Source: Helicobacter monodelphidis
Lineage (GTDB): Bacteria > Campylobacterota > Campylobacteria > Campylobacterales > Helicobacteraceae
Direction: 5' to 3'
Length of the DNA: 40,188 nt
Assembly: GCF_003288845.1 (NCBI RefSeq)
Contig: NZ_NHYN01000018.1
Coordinates: 1 to 40,188, forward strand
Positions 17,722-26,426 of the stretch are shown here, in pieces; positions within the stretch are counted from its first letter, which is position 1, and the number at the start of each line of letters is the position of its first letter. Below the pieces are notes generated by a model. The model was not told the DNA's origin. It saw only the letters and a program-made list of their open reading frames with translations, and did no database searches. Made by a program: the position numbers and the translations under genes.

Positions 17722-19245
17722 ATGGGGTTACAAAAAATTCAGTCTGCCACATTGCAAGGTTTTGAAGCGAAAATTGCTTTAGTGGAAGTTGCTTTTGTGC
17801 GTGGGTTACCTGCATTTAATATTACAGGGCTTGCCCATCAGTCTGTTCAAGAAGCAAAACATCGTAGCTCCTCCGCACTTGCTGCAATAGGCTTTCAGTT
17901 TCCTCCATTAAAAATCAATATTAATCTTGCTCCTTCAGATTTACCTAAACAAGGAAGTCATTTTGATTTACCTATTGCTTTATTGATTGGCTTACATAAT
18001 AGAGATATTCCGCCTTTTTTACAATTACCTTATTTTGCCTTAGGAGAATTAGGGCTTGATGGAAAAGTAAAGGCCACAGAAAATTCCTATTCTATTCTTC
18101 TGAGTTTAGGTGCCAGTGCTTATGATGGTTATTTATTTGTGCCCAAAGAACAAATTGATATTTATCGCAAGATTCCAAATCTCAAACTTATTCCTATTGA
18201 TCATTTGCAAGAAGCTTTAGATTTTTTTACCACAACAACCCTTCCTTCATTTTCTACAAAAGAGGAGCATTTTGATTTTCCCTATCTTGAAGAATATGAG
18301 GAACTTTATTACTATAACACAGATTTTAAGGAGGATTTTTATGATGTCATCGGACAACAGAATGCTAAAAGAGCTGCTTTAATCGCGGCAAGTGGTTTTC
18401 ACAATATTCTTTTTGAGGGAAGTCCGGGGTGTGGAAAAAGTATGATCGCTAAGAGAATGCGTTATATTCTTCCGCCACTAAGTAAGCAAGAAGTACTTAA
18501 GAATGCAAAAATGGAACTTTACAGTACAGGAAAAATGAATTATAGTGTCTTGCGCCCCTTTCGCTCACCTCATGCTTCATCAAGTCGTGCGGCAATTCTT
18601 GGAAGTGCGATAGGTCATGAGCTTAAACCCGGTGAAATTGCCCTTTCTTCCGGTGGAATTTTATTTTTAGATGAATTACCCCATTTTCCATTACAGGTTT
18701 TAGAATCTTTAAGGGAGCCACTAGAAACGCATAGATTTAGTCTCTCACGTGCACAAGTAAAAGTTGAATGTGAGGCGGCATTTTTAATGGTTTGTGCACA
18801 AAATCCATGCCCGTGCGGAAATTTAATGAGCAATACCCATGAATGTCGTTGTAGCGATATTGCAATTAAAAACTATAAAAATCGTCTCTCTGAGCCTTTT
18901 TTAGATAGAATTGACCTTTATGTTCCTATGTTAGAAGACAATAGTCAGCATCGCACAAAATCAAAAGAGCTTTTTTCGCAAGTCCTTACAGCATTTAAAG
19001 CTCAAAAAAATCGCAAGCAGGAACATTTGAATGGGCATTTAAATGAAGAAGAGATTGAAAAATATTGCGTTTTAGATGCTGAATGTCAAAATTTACTTAC
19101 TCAAGCAACTGAAAGATTTAATCTTTCCTATCGTTCAATTACAAAGATTAAGAAGGTTGCACGTACTATCGCCGACATTCAACAAAGCACAAATATCCAA
19201 AAAAGCCATTTGCTTGAAGCCCTCTCATATCGTCGCCGTGACTAA
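17722..19245 (+). CDS. comM: YifB/ComM-family Mg-chelatase-like AAA+ ATPase
   Basis: A 507-aa AAA+ protein. ComM acts as a hexameric helicase aiding branch migration of incoming DNA during natural transformation. N-terminal Lon-like domain (~1-180) with GLAHQSVQEAKHRSSSAL and INLAPSDLPKQGSHFDLPIA; then Walker A EGSPGCGKSM (~232-241), Walker B LFLDELPHF (~314-322), and a zinc-type Cys cluster near CAQNPCPCGN...CRC. Length is standard. Helicobacter are naturally competent, so this fits. It is the last gene of the tig operon; the region after it (19246-19379) shows no clear terminator. Confidence 0.9.
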   Translation: MGLQKIQSATLQGFEAKIALVEVAFVRGLPAFNITGLAHQSVQEAKHRSSSALAAIGFQFPPLKININLAPSDLPKQGSHFDLPIALLIGLHNRDIPPFLQLPYFALGELGLDGKVKATENSYSILLSLGASAYDGYLFVPKEQIDIYRKIPNLKLIPIDHLQEALDFFTTTTLPSFSTKEEHFDFPYLEEYEELYYYNTDFKEDFYDVIGQQNAKRAALIAASGFHNILFEGSPGCGKSMIAKRMRYILPPLSKQEVLKNAKMELYSTGKMNYSVLRPFRSPHASSSRAAILGSAIGHELKPGEIALSSGGILFLDELPHFPLQVLESLREPLETHRFSLSRAQVKVECEAAFLMVCAQNPCPCGNLMSNTHECRCSDIAIKNYKNRLSEPFLDRIDLYVPMLEDNSQHRTKSKELFSQVLTAFKAQKNRKQEHLNGHLNEEEIEKYCVLDAECQNLLTQATERFNLSYRSITKIKKVARTIADIQQSTNIQKSHLLEALSYRRRD

Positions 19246-19379
19246 CCTTGTTTTTTTGTTAAATTTTAAGCAAAATATGGAGGATGGGGAATCACTCACT
19301 GAATCTCATACCTATGTATCGTTCTCCTTTCTTTTGCTGATTCTTGAATGGATGCTGAAAAATAACTCTTGAGAATAGG

Positions 19380-20441
19380 CTAAAATAGTGTCTGTTCTTG
19401 TACGTTTTCTTGGTGAAGTAACTTGAGGATTTCCTCTTGATAGGGATGTAAAATTAACATAAAATGATAAAATTCTTGCTGGATTTTTTCTAAAAGTTGA
19501 GAGATATTGTTGTAGCTTATGCAACCTTCTTTATTTGTGGGTGTGAGATAGAGTTTTTTTGCCCACTTTGTATGCTCTTCTAAGAATGATTGATATTGTG
19601 AAAATTGTTTTAAGTCTTTAGCAAAAATTAAAACTTTTGAGGTTGTTCTTTCTTCTGTAAGATTATAATGGTTATCTAAATAATAGGGTTGAAAAAAGGG
19701 TATGGAACGAATTAATTCAGGTTTAAAATCTAATTTCAATATTTTACAAATTGATAAAACTTCTTGGATATTTTTTAGAAATAGGGGAGAAAGCATTAAG
19801 GAAAGAACATTTCCATCAAAAATGATACGACTGCTAAAAAGAGATGAGGGACATAACTGAACTGGTACTAACTCCATACTTTCACTAGGTGTAAGAGAAA
19901 GTTTCTCTAAAAAGCAATCATCCGTAATAAGCATTGGAATTTTTGTGCAACGTTTACGGATTAGCTTTGAATGCATTGATGGAGGAGAAAAATCAAATAA
20001 AGTTTTTTTCTTTTTATCTTCATCCCTATCTAGTGCAATAATATAGCTGAATTGTTCTAAAATATCTAATGGAGAGTTTCCTATAAAGGCTTTAGATGGA
20101 GGGATTATCTTTTGTGCTATATGAAAAGAAACAGGATTAAGCCCTATATAATCTATCGCGTAATCAATCACAATATAACGTACAAAATCGGCTGCTACAT
20201 TCTGTAATGAATTTGTTTTTAGCCACGCAATTTCTAAATCACTAATTTCCACTTCACCTTCAAAAAAAATTCCAAAAGCACCCTTTTTAATTGCTTTTGG
20301 AATCTCTTTTTTATTCTGAGCGAAAAACAAATCACCTCGTTGCACCTTATCTGCTTGGAATGCAAATCGTTCTACGGCAGTAATGTTTGGCGTATTGCAA
20401 AGGATCGAACCGCTAATCGCAATAACTTGAGAGATAAGCAT
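19380..20441 (-). CDS. MurE/MurF N-terminal-like protein without ATP site
   Basis: A 353-aa protein. Residues ~20-70 resemble the N-terminal UDP-MurNAc-binding domain of Mur ligases (DKVQRGDLFFAQ and AIKKGAFGIFFEG). The rest lacks the GTxGKT ATP loop and the Mur central domain, and has a later region with KSLD/K-rich strands that I do not recognise. A protein of this kind follows metG in H. pylori (HP0418 type), so it is conserved in the genus. It may bind a cell-wall precursor or be a relic of a ligase. Its start lies four bases from the metG stop, so it is co-translated. Confidence 0.6.
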   Translation of the reverse strand: MLISQVIAISGSILCNTPNITAVERFAFQADKVQRGDLFFAQNKKEIPKAIKKGAFGIFFEGEVEISDLEIAWLKTNSLQNVAADFVRYIVIDYAIDYIGLNPVSFHIAQKIIPPSKAFIGNSPLDILEQFSYIIALDRDEDKKKKTLFDFSPPSMHSKLIRKRCTKIPMLITDDCFLEKLSLTPSESMELVPVQLCPSSLFSSRIIFDGNVLSLMLSPLFLKNIQEVLSICKILKLDFKPELIRSIPFFQPYYLDNHYNLTEERTTSKVLIFAKDLKQFSQYQSFLEEHTKWAKKLYLTPTNKEGCISYNNISQLLEKIQQEFYHFMLILHPYQEEILKLLHQENVQEQTLF

Positions 20442-20444
20442 TAA

Positions 20445-22412
20445 TTAACCTATTTTTGCACCATTAGCGATGATATTTGATGGTTTGACTAAACATAGAT
20501 TATCACCTTCTTTAGCGGCAAGAATCATTCCTTCACTTTGTATGCCCATTAATTTGGCTGGTTTAAGGTTTGCAACAACGCACACCTGTTGCCCAATTAA
20601 ATCTTGAGGTGTGTAGAATGTAGCAATTCCTGCAACAATTTGTCTTGGCTTTTTCTCTCCAATATCCACTTGCAATAGCAGGAGTTTATTGCTTTTGGGT
20701 ACAGACTCTGCGTGAATGATACTCCCAACACGTAAATCACTCTGAAAGAATGTGCCTATTTCAATTACCTCTTTAGATTGAACATAGTGTGCTTGTGTTA
20801 CTTCTTGATTGGTTTTGTGATCCTTATGCTCTATGCTGCCTGGAGAAATGAGGCATTCTGCCCCTTTAGATTCTTCCAATAAAGGCTCCTCAATACGTGG
20901 AAAAAGTACATCAATTTTTTGTAATTCTATAGATTCAAGCCATTGCTGTTGTATGATAAAATGTTGAAAAATTGCTGAATTACATTCAAGTTGAAATGCT
21001 CTTAACGCTTTTGTTGCGGTTTTTGGCATAACAGGATAAAGCATAATTAAGCCTTTGATGAGAAGATTATTAATCATCATTAATAGGGCTTTGGTTTCTT
21101 CTTGTTTTCCTTCTTTAATTTTCTTCCATGGTTCATATTGTGTAATCATTGTATTTGCAAGATTAAAAATTTTCCATAGCTCTTCTAAAAAGCGATGCAA
21201 CGCAACATTCTCAAAAAGCACGGGGAGAGATTGTAAGATATTTTGTGCTTCCTTCCACTGTTCGCTAAATAATTGCTGCATCATCGCTTTATCACTTCTA
21301 AATGAGGAATTGAAGAATTTATCTGCCATAGCAATAACACGATTAAGGAGATTTCCAAGTGTATTTGCCAAATCTGAATTGAGGCGGTCAATCAATGCGT
21401 GCTGACTAAAATCCCCATCTTGCCCGAATGGAACTTCTCGCAGAACAAAATAGCGAAAAATCTCATTCCCATATGCACGGCTAACTTCCTCTGGATTAAT
21501 GACATTCCCCAAACTTTTGCTCATCTTTACGCCATTACGTGTCCACCAACCATGAATTGCAACGTGCTGGGGTAGGGGTAAATCAAGGCTCATTAAAAAA
21601 GCAGGCCAATAAATGGTATGGAAACGCAAAATATCTTTCCCTACAATATGATAAGTAGGTGGCCAAAAATCCATTCTCTCATGATTTCCGCCATAGCCTA
21701 AAGCGGTGAGATAATTCATTAATGCATCAAGCCATACATACATAATATGTTTTGGTTCATGGAGGGCATCGGGCAGTGGGATTCCCCAAGTAAAGCTGAT
21801 TCGCGTAATAGATAAATCTTCTAAGCCTGCTTCTACAAAACGCAAAGCCTCATTTTTTTTAGAAGCAGGGAGAATACAATTACTTGTTTGATACCACTCT
21901 AAAAGCCTCTTTTGATATTTGGAAAGTGCAAAAAAGTAGCTTTCTTCTTTGATAAGTGTTGTTTCTCGTCCACATTCTGGACAATGTGTGTCATCCCCTA
22001 ATGTAAAAGAAGTAATAAAAGTTTCACAGCTTACACAATAGTTTCCCTTGTATTCTCCTTTGTAAATATCACCCTTTTTAAACATTTTTAAGAATGCTTC
22101 TTGTACACCCTTCTTATGTGATTCATCAGTTGTGCGGATAAAATGATTGTATTGGATACCAAAAAAATCCCATAAATCCTTAAAGTATGCACTAACTTCA
22201 TCAGCGTATTCTTTTGGGCTTTTGTTATTTTTCTTAGCCGATTGTTCAATTTTTTGCCCATGCTCATCTGTACCTGTGAGGAAGAAAACTTCTTCGCCCT
22301 TAAGACGAAAATAATGGGCTAAAGCATCTCCGATGATTGTTGTGTAAGCGTGCCCAATATGCGGTCTGTCATTTACATAGTAAATGGGTGTGGTGATAAA
22401 TTTTTTTCCCAA
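20445..22412 (-). CDS. metG: Methionyl-tRNA synthetase
   Basis: A 655-aa class I synthetase that charges tRNA(Met). HIGH motif PHIGHAY (17-23); zinc knuckles CVSC and CPEC in the connective domain (~125-150); KMSKS in GVKMSKSLGN; helical anticodon domain; C-terminal OB-fold tRNA-binding domain (DLRVGSI to the end). The true start is a TTG at 22412: AAAGGAG lies just upstream with normal spacing, and the protein then begins MGKKFITTPIYYVN as expected. The longer frame starting at 22496 would overlap the whole 3' part of the 63-aa gene and lacks a ribosome site. Order: fbp, 63-aa gene, metG, MurF-N-like gene. Confidence 0.95.
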   Translation of the reverse strand: MGKKFITTPIYYVNDRPHIGHAYTTIIGDALAHYFRLKGEEVFFLTGTDEHGQKIEQSAKKNNKSPKEYADEVSAYFKDLWDFFGIQYNHFIRTTDESHKKGVQEAFLKMFKKGDIYKGEYKGNYCVSCETFITSFTLGDDTHCPECGRETTLIKEESYFFALSKYQKRLLEWYQTSNCILPASKKNEALRFVEAGLEDLSITRISFTWGIPLPDALHEPKHIMYVWLDALMNYLTALGYGGNHERMDFWPPTYHIVGKDILRFHTIYWPAFLMSLDLPLPQHVAIHGWWTRNGVKMSKSLGNVINPEEVSRAYGNEIFRYFVLREVPFGQDGDFSQHALIDRLNSDLANTLGNLLNRVIAMADKFFNSSFRSDKAMMQQLFSEQWKEAQNILQSLPVLFENVALHRFLEELWKIFNLANTMITQYEPWKKIKEGKQEETKALLMMINNLLIKGLIMLYPVMPKTATKALRAFQLECNSAIFQHFIIQQQWLESIELQKIDVLFPRIEEPLLEESKGAECLISPGSIEHKDHKTNQEVTQAHYVQSKEVIEIGTFFQSDLRVGSIIHAESVPKSNKLLLLQVDIGEKKPRQIVAGIATFYTPQDLIGQQVCVVANLKPAKLMGIQSEGMILAAKEGDNLCLVKPSNIIANGAKIG

Positions 22413-22422
22413 AATTTCTCCT

Positions 22423-22614
22423 TTAAAAGTCAAAATCGGCATTATTGCCTTGCGACATACTGCCATAGACAGCTCTAATGTAGTTTTGCCGAACACTGCA
22501 TTCTAATAATTGCATACATGATAAGCACGATTTTAATGCGTGTTCTTCTTGGCATTGAATGAGTTTTTGACTTTCTTGTTCTAGTTTGATTATGAAAGTA
22601 TTTTTTTCTTCCAC
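22423..22614 (-). CDS. Small conserved Cys-rich protein
   Basis: A 63-aa protein between fbp and metG. It carries CLSCMQLLECSVRQNYIRAVY: three clustered Cys (CxxC plus one) near residues 31-39, an upstream Cys in IQCQEEH, and an acidic end FDF. I believe similar small CxxC proteins sit beside metG in other Campylobacterota, which supports it as real. Start is GTG at 22614, overlapping the TAG stop of fbp by one base; the stop lies 10 bases before the metG TTG, with the metG ribosome site between. Cys spacing suggests metal binding. Function unknown. Confidence 0.75.
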   Translation of the reverse strand: MEEKNTFIIKLEQESQKLIQCQEEHALKSCLSCMQLLECSVRQNYIRAVYGSMSQGNNADFDF

Positions 22615-23453
22615 TAGTCTTCCTTTAGTTTTTCTTGAATTTGTTGAATTTCCTCCATGCTACCAAAAAAACAAGCACTTGTCGCATGGAGGGAGTCGAC
22701 TTGTCGTTCTAAAAGTCTTGTTTTTCCATCAATAGCTCCTCCTCCTGCTTTTTCAAACAAAAATGCGAAAGGTAGAACTTCAAATAATAGTCGTAACTTT
22801 CCTTGTGGTGAATCTGTTGTGGCAGGATAGCTGAATAATCCACCACCTTTTTTAAGAATTTGGTGTAAATCTGCTACCATTGCTCCTGAGTATCGTAATC
22901 GATAACCAGCATCAAATAGAGATTCTATACGGGTTTTGTGTGGCAAAGTCCAGTTTTTTTGCGTTCCACCAGGAGAATTTATCTTACCTTTAGAATTTAA
23001 TTTCAATTCTCCTATGCAAACAAATTCTGTCCCGTCGTAGCGATAATGTAAGACTTTTTGTGTTGCAATAACAATTTCCAAATTAAAACCATAGAGAATG
23101 TAGGCACTTGCAATTAAATTTTTTGCCTCAAAATGATGCTCATAAATACCAAAGATAGAGCCAACCAAAAAGTTAGATTCAAATACAGAAGATCCATCAA
23201 GAGGATCATAAGCAATACATAAATTCCCATCTTTGTTCCCTTTAATGCTATTTTCTTGTTCTTCTGAACAAATTTCATACACTGCGGGGCATGAGAGTAA
23301 TTTTTGAGTAATAATCTGGTCGGCGATGACATCAAATTTTAGCTGTGAATCTCCACTAGAGTTAATATTTCCACTTGACTCTCCAGAGCTTTTTTTAAGA
23401 AGTTTGTAAACTTCAACAGCACAAGATTGAATGAGTTGAAAGATATCTTGCAT
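22614..23453 (-). CDS. fbp: Fructose-1,6-bisphosphatase, class I
   Basis: A 279-aa enzyme of gluconeogenesis that removes the 1-phosphate of fructose 1,6-bisphosphate. Landmarks: metal-binding CSEEQENS (~65-72), YDPLDGSSVFESN (~87-99), RYSGAMVADLHQIL and a C-terminal FEKAGGGAIDG. The ATG at 23453 has GAGGA five bases upstream and is preferred over the in-frame TTG at 23465, which has none. A TAGAAT -10 box lies at 23490-23495 (minus). First gene of the fbp-metG operon, divergent from rpe: both are sugar-phosphate enzymes. Confidence 0.95.
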   Translation of the reverse strand: MQDIFQLIQSCAVEVYKLLKKSSGESSGNINSSGDSQLKFDVIADQIITQKLLSCPAVYEICSEEQENSIKGNKDGNLCIAYDPLDGSSVFESNFLVGSIFGIYEHHFEAKNLIASAYILYGFNLEIVIATQKVLHYRYDGTEFVCIGELKLNSKGKINSPGGTQKNWTLPHKTRIESLFDAGYRLRYSGAMVADLHQILKKGGGLFSYPATTDSPQGKLRLLFEVLPFAFLFEKAGGGAIDGKTRLLERQVDSLHATSACFFGSMEEIQQIQEKLKED

Positions 23454-23489
23454 TATGTTCCTCAAAAAGTATATTTATATTTAGGTCGA

Positions 23490-23545
23490 ATTCTACAAAA
23501 AATAAGCAAAAATATGGCTAAAATTTAAGTCGTTTTTGTTAGAAT
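23490..23545. promoter_or_regulatory. Divergent -10 boxes of fbp and rpe
   Basis: TAGAAT on the minus strand (23490-23495, read as ATTCTA on plus) faces fbp, and TGT-TAGAAT on the plus strand (23540-23545) faces rpe. Distances to the starts (about 37 bases each) are normal. Confidence 0.45.
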
Positions 23546-23580
23546 TTTGATTATTTTTGATTTTAAAGGTGTTTTGTTTG

Positions 23581-24240
23581 ATGAGTACTTCACAAATTTT
23601 TCAAGTTGCCCCAAGTCTTTTGGCTGCCAATTTTGGTTGTTTGAATATGGAGCTTGAATCCATTGAAAATGCTGGTGCTGATTTGGTGCATATTGATATT
23701 ATGGATGGACATTTTGTCCCTAATCTCACCTTCGGGAGTGTGGTATTAGAATCAATGCAGACGTGCTTACCTTTAGATATTCATTTAATGGTGCAAAACA
23801 CAGCTTTTTTTATTGAATATTTTGCACCTTTTAAGCCACGTTATATTTCTTTTCATACAGAGTGTGAATCTCATCCCCATCGACTTATTCAGCAAATTCG
23901 TGCGTTGGGCATTTCTCCAGCTATTGCTTTAAATCCCCATACCCCTATTCATATTTTAGAATATCTTATTGCAGAATTAGATATGGTGCTTGTAATGAGC
24001 GTAAATCCGGGTTTTGGAGGGCAAAAGTTTTTACCTTTCACATTAGATAAAATATCTGCTATTCGAGAATTAAGAGATAGAAACAATCCACAATGTTTAA
24101 TCGAGGTTGATGGTGGTGTGAATGCTGACAATATTATTGCCCTAAAAAAGGCGGGAATCAATATTGCTGTAGCAGGCAATTATATCTTTAAATCTAAAGA
24201 TTATGCCTCTGCCATTGCTGCATTGAAAAATAAGAAATAA
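23581..24240 (+). CDS. rpe: Ribulose-phosphate 3-epimerase
   Basis: A 219-aa TIM-barrel enzyme that interconverts ribulose 5-phosphate and xylulose 5-phosphate (pentose phosphate pathway). Landmarks: VAPSLLAANF, HIDIMDGHFVPNLTFG, IHLMV, SVNPGFGGQKF and VDGGVN, covering metal and phosphate sites. AAAGG at 23565-23569 supports either TTG 23578 or ATG 23581 as start; the longer TTG frame (23557) lies upstream of the ribosome site and is wrong. Monocistronic, convergent with yhcH. Confidence 0.95.
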   Translation: MSTSQIFQVAPSLLAANFGCLNMELESIENAGADLVHIDIMDGHFVPNLTFGSVVLESMQTCLPLDIHLMVQNTAFFIEYFAPFKPRYISFHTECESHPHRLIQQIRALGISPAIALNPHTPIHILEYLIAELDMVLVMSVNPGFGGQKFLPFTLDKISAIRELRDRNNPQCLIEVDGGVNADNIIALKKAGINIAVAGNYIFKSKDYASAIAALKNKK

Positions 24241-24257
24241 AATTATAACCTCACGGA

Positions 24258-24779
24258 TTAGATTTTGGGTTGCAGTATGTCTTGTGGTACCTTTAAAACC
24301 ATTTTCTTGACAATATCGCTTGTAGAGTGAACTTGCAAAGCACCAGCATGCACATCAGTTGGAAAAAATATAGCTAGTGCTTCAGGTTTTAGGAGAATGC
24401 AGGAAGCTTTAGTTTCCAAGTCTATTGGTGTTTGGTAGATAATTAAATCTTTTTGTGAATCATATTCCTGTTGAATCGTAAAATCATTAATGTGACCAAC
24501 AAAGAATTTTTCGTATCCGCTAATGAGAAGTTGAAAATCTGTATAATGACGATGAGATTCGTAAAAGGCGTTTTCTGTTGGTTTTGTTAAATAAGATTCA
24601 GTGATAACTAAAATTCCATAATCTTTTTCTTCAACCTTTCTATCTCCAACTTTTAATTTTTCTATTTTATTGAAAAGTTTCCCATCCAAAGCATTTGTGA
24701 GCAAATCATAAATATAAAGAGTGGTTTTCTTCTCTGCAAAAAGCTGATAATCATTTAATATGTGATAACTAAGTAGCAT
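24258..24779 (-). CDS. YhcH/YjgK/YiaL (DUF386) cupin-like protein
   Basis: A 173-aa protein of the EbgC/YhcH family. SHRHYTDFQLLISG gives the family His/Asp pattern (metal-binding H-x-x-H region with DFQ), and FFPTDVHAG supplies the later His. Members bind a metal and act as sugar anomerases, e.g. on N-acetylneuraminate (NanQ). No other sialic acid genes lie nearby, so the substrate is open. Start ATG has AAGGA six bases upstream. It follows recJ by 29 bases on the same strand. Confidence 0.85.
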   Translation of the reverse strand: MLLSYHILNDYQLFAEKKTTLYIYDLLTNALDGKLFNKIEKLKVGDRKVEEKDYGILVITESYLTKPTENAFYESHRHYTDFQLLISGYEKFFVGHINDFTIQQEYDSQKDLIIYQTPIDLETKASCILLKPEALAIFFPTDVHAGALQVHSTSDIVKKMVLKVPQDILQPKI

Positions 24780-24808
24780 GGAAATTCCTTTTTATTATTA
24801 TATTGAGG

Positions 24809-26422
24809 TTAACCTCTATTTTCCTGCAAAGATTCAATCACTAATTGTGGCTCATAATAACTATTGCGAGTCAAGCAAAATAGAGAATCTACACATTCTC
24901 CAATCTTAAAATGGTATTGTTGATTGAAAGCAATGGCTTTTAGAAAATACTTAGAATCTTGTTCATACAATGTGAGTGAGGTGTGTTCATTGTTGTTGCC
25001 TACATTTCTTATGCCTTTGATGATAAGTTTCTTGCAGAAAAAATGAGGTTTTGGGTTTGCTTCACCATATGGCTCAAAAGTCTCTAAAATATTCATTAGC
25101 TCATTATCAATATTTTTTAAAAAAACTTCCCCAATGCAGTGTTTATTTGTGCTGACTGATGCTGTATGTAGGGAATAGTGAGCCAGAATCTGATTTAGAT
25201 TTTCCTTAAATGCTGGAATGTTCTTGATGTCCATTTCAAATCCTACTGCACCTTTGTGTCCTCCAAATTTATATAGTAAATGACTATTTTGTTGCAATAA
25301 AGAAATAAGATTAATTTCACCAAAACTTCTTCCGCTACCCTTTAAAAGTCCATTTTCATTGAAAGTAAGAATGAAGCTGGGCTTACGGAAGTATTCGCTC
25401 ATTTTTGCAGCTACAATACCAATAACACCTTCGTGCCAATTCCTATCGTATGCAATAACGACACAATCTGTCGGAGTGCATTTTTCTTGAATCTGAATAA
25501 GGGCAGATTTAAAAAGATCTTTTTCTTCTTGTTTGCGCATACAATTTAATGTATTTAATCGTTCGTAATGTATTTTTGCTTCTTCTAATGTTTGACTCAT
25601 TAAGAAAGCAACTGATATTGATGCATCTTCCATTCTTCCTGCACTATTTAAAAGAGGTGCGATATTAAAAGCAATATCTTCGCTATTAAAATCTAACTTA
25701 CCGCTTTTTTGTTGAATTTTATCCCTAAGGAGAATAATGGCTGGACGATTAGAATGCTTAAAAATTTCTAAGCCTTTTTTAAGTAAAATACGATTTATAC
25801 CAACAAGGGGCATAACATCAGCAACAATAGCAAAAGAGAGTATATCTAAAGATTGTATAATGCTATAATCAGGTTTTAATTTTTGTCTCAATGCAGCAAT
25901 GAGATACCAACCTACATTTGCACCGCAAATATCTTTTTGAGGAAATGGGCAATAAGGTAGTTTTGGATTCACAATCACATCTGCATTGGGTAATTCTTCT
26001 GGGCAAGTATGGTGGTCTGTAATGATGAGTTTTATCTTTTTTTCTTTGCAAAGGGTTGCGGCTTGAGTTGCTGTAATGCCATTATCCACTGTGATGATTA
26101 AATCCGCATCGATTCTTTCGATGATATTTGTAGAAAGTCCGTATCCATCGGTGAATCTATTGGGGATAATAAAGTGGATAGGATAATTAATCGCTTGAAA
26201 AAAATTACATAGAAGGGTTGTGCCAATCACGCCATCGACATCATAATCACCGATAATAACGATTTTTTGAGAATGATGAATGGCATCAATAATTATATCT
26301 ACCGCCTCATGCAATCCTGCAAGCTGACTAGGGTGTGGAATTTCTTGTATTTTTTTGAATGCATCATTTCTGAAACGTTCTTCCAGTAGATTCATAATAT
26401 CTTTTTTGTCTAAAGTTTGCAT
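24809..26422 (-). CDS. recJ: Single-strand DNA exonuclease RecJ
   Basis: A 537-aa DHH-family 5'-3' nuclease in recombination and mismatch repair. Motif I IGDYDVDGVIGTTL (about 56-69), DHH motif IITDHHTCPEELP (about 133-145), NPKLPYCPFPQKDICGAN, then the DHHA1 domain with GGHKGAVGFEM, and an OB domain at the end. Start ATG 26422 has AAGG seven bases upstream and lies four bases after the pyrG stop, so both are co-transcribed. Confidence 0.94.
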   Translation of the reverse strand: MQTLDKKDIMNLLEERFRNDAFKKIQEIPHPSQLAGLHEAVDIIIDAIHHSQKIVIIGDYDVDGVIGTTLLCNFFQAINYPIHFIIPNRFTDGYGLSTNIIERIDADLIITVDNGITATQAATLCKEKKIKLIITDHHTCPEELPNADVIVNPKLPYCPFPQKDICGANVGWYLIAALRQKLKPDYSIIQSLDILSFAIVADVMPLVGINRILLKKGLEIFKHSNRPAIILLRDKIQQKSGKLDFNSEDIAFNIAPLLNSAGRMEDASISVAFLMSQTLEEAKIHYERLNTLNCMRKQEEKDLFKSALIQIQEKCTPTDCVVIAYDRNWHEGVIGIVAAKMSEYFRKPSFILTFNENGLLKGSGRSFGEINLISLLQQNSHLLYKFGGHKGAVGFEMDIKNIPAFKENLNQILAHYSLHTASVSTNKHCIGEVFLKNIDNELMNILETFEPYGEANPKPHFFCKKLIIKGIRNVGNNNEHTSLTLYEQDSKYFLKAIAFNQQYHFKIGECVDSLFCLTRNSYYEPQLVIESLQENRG

Positions 26423-26426
26423 TGTG

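Noticed and set aside
19277-19372. 31-codon plus-strand frame with a hydrophobic stretch after comM
   Set aside because: No ribosome site before its ATG and it lies between convergent genes; likely chance.
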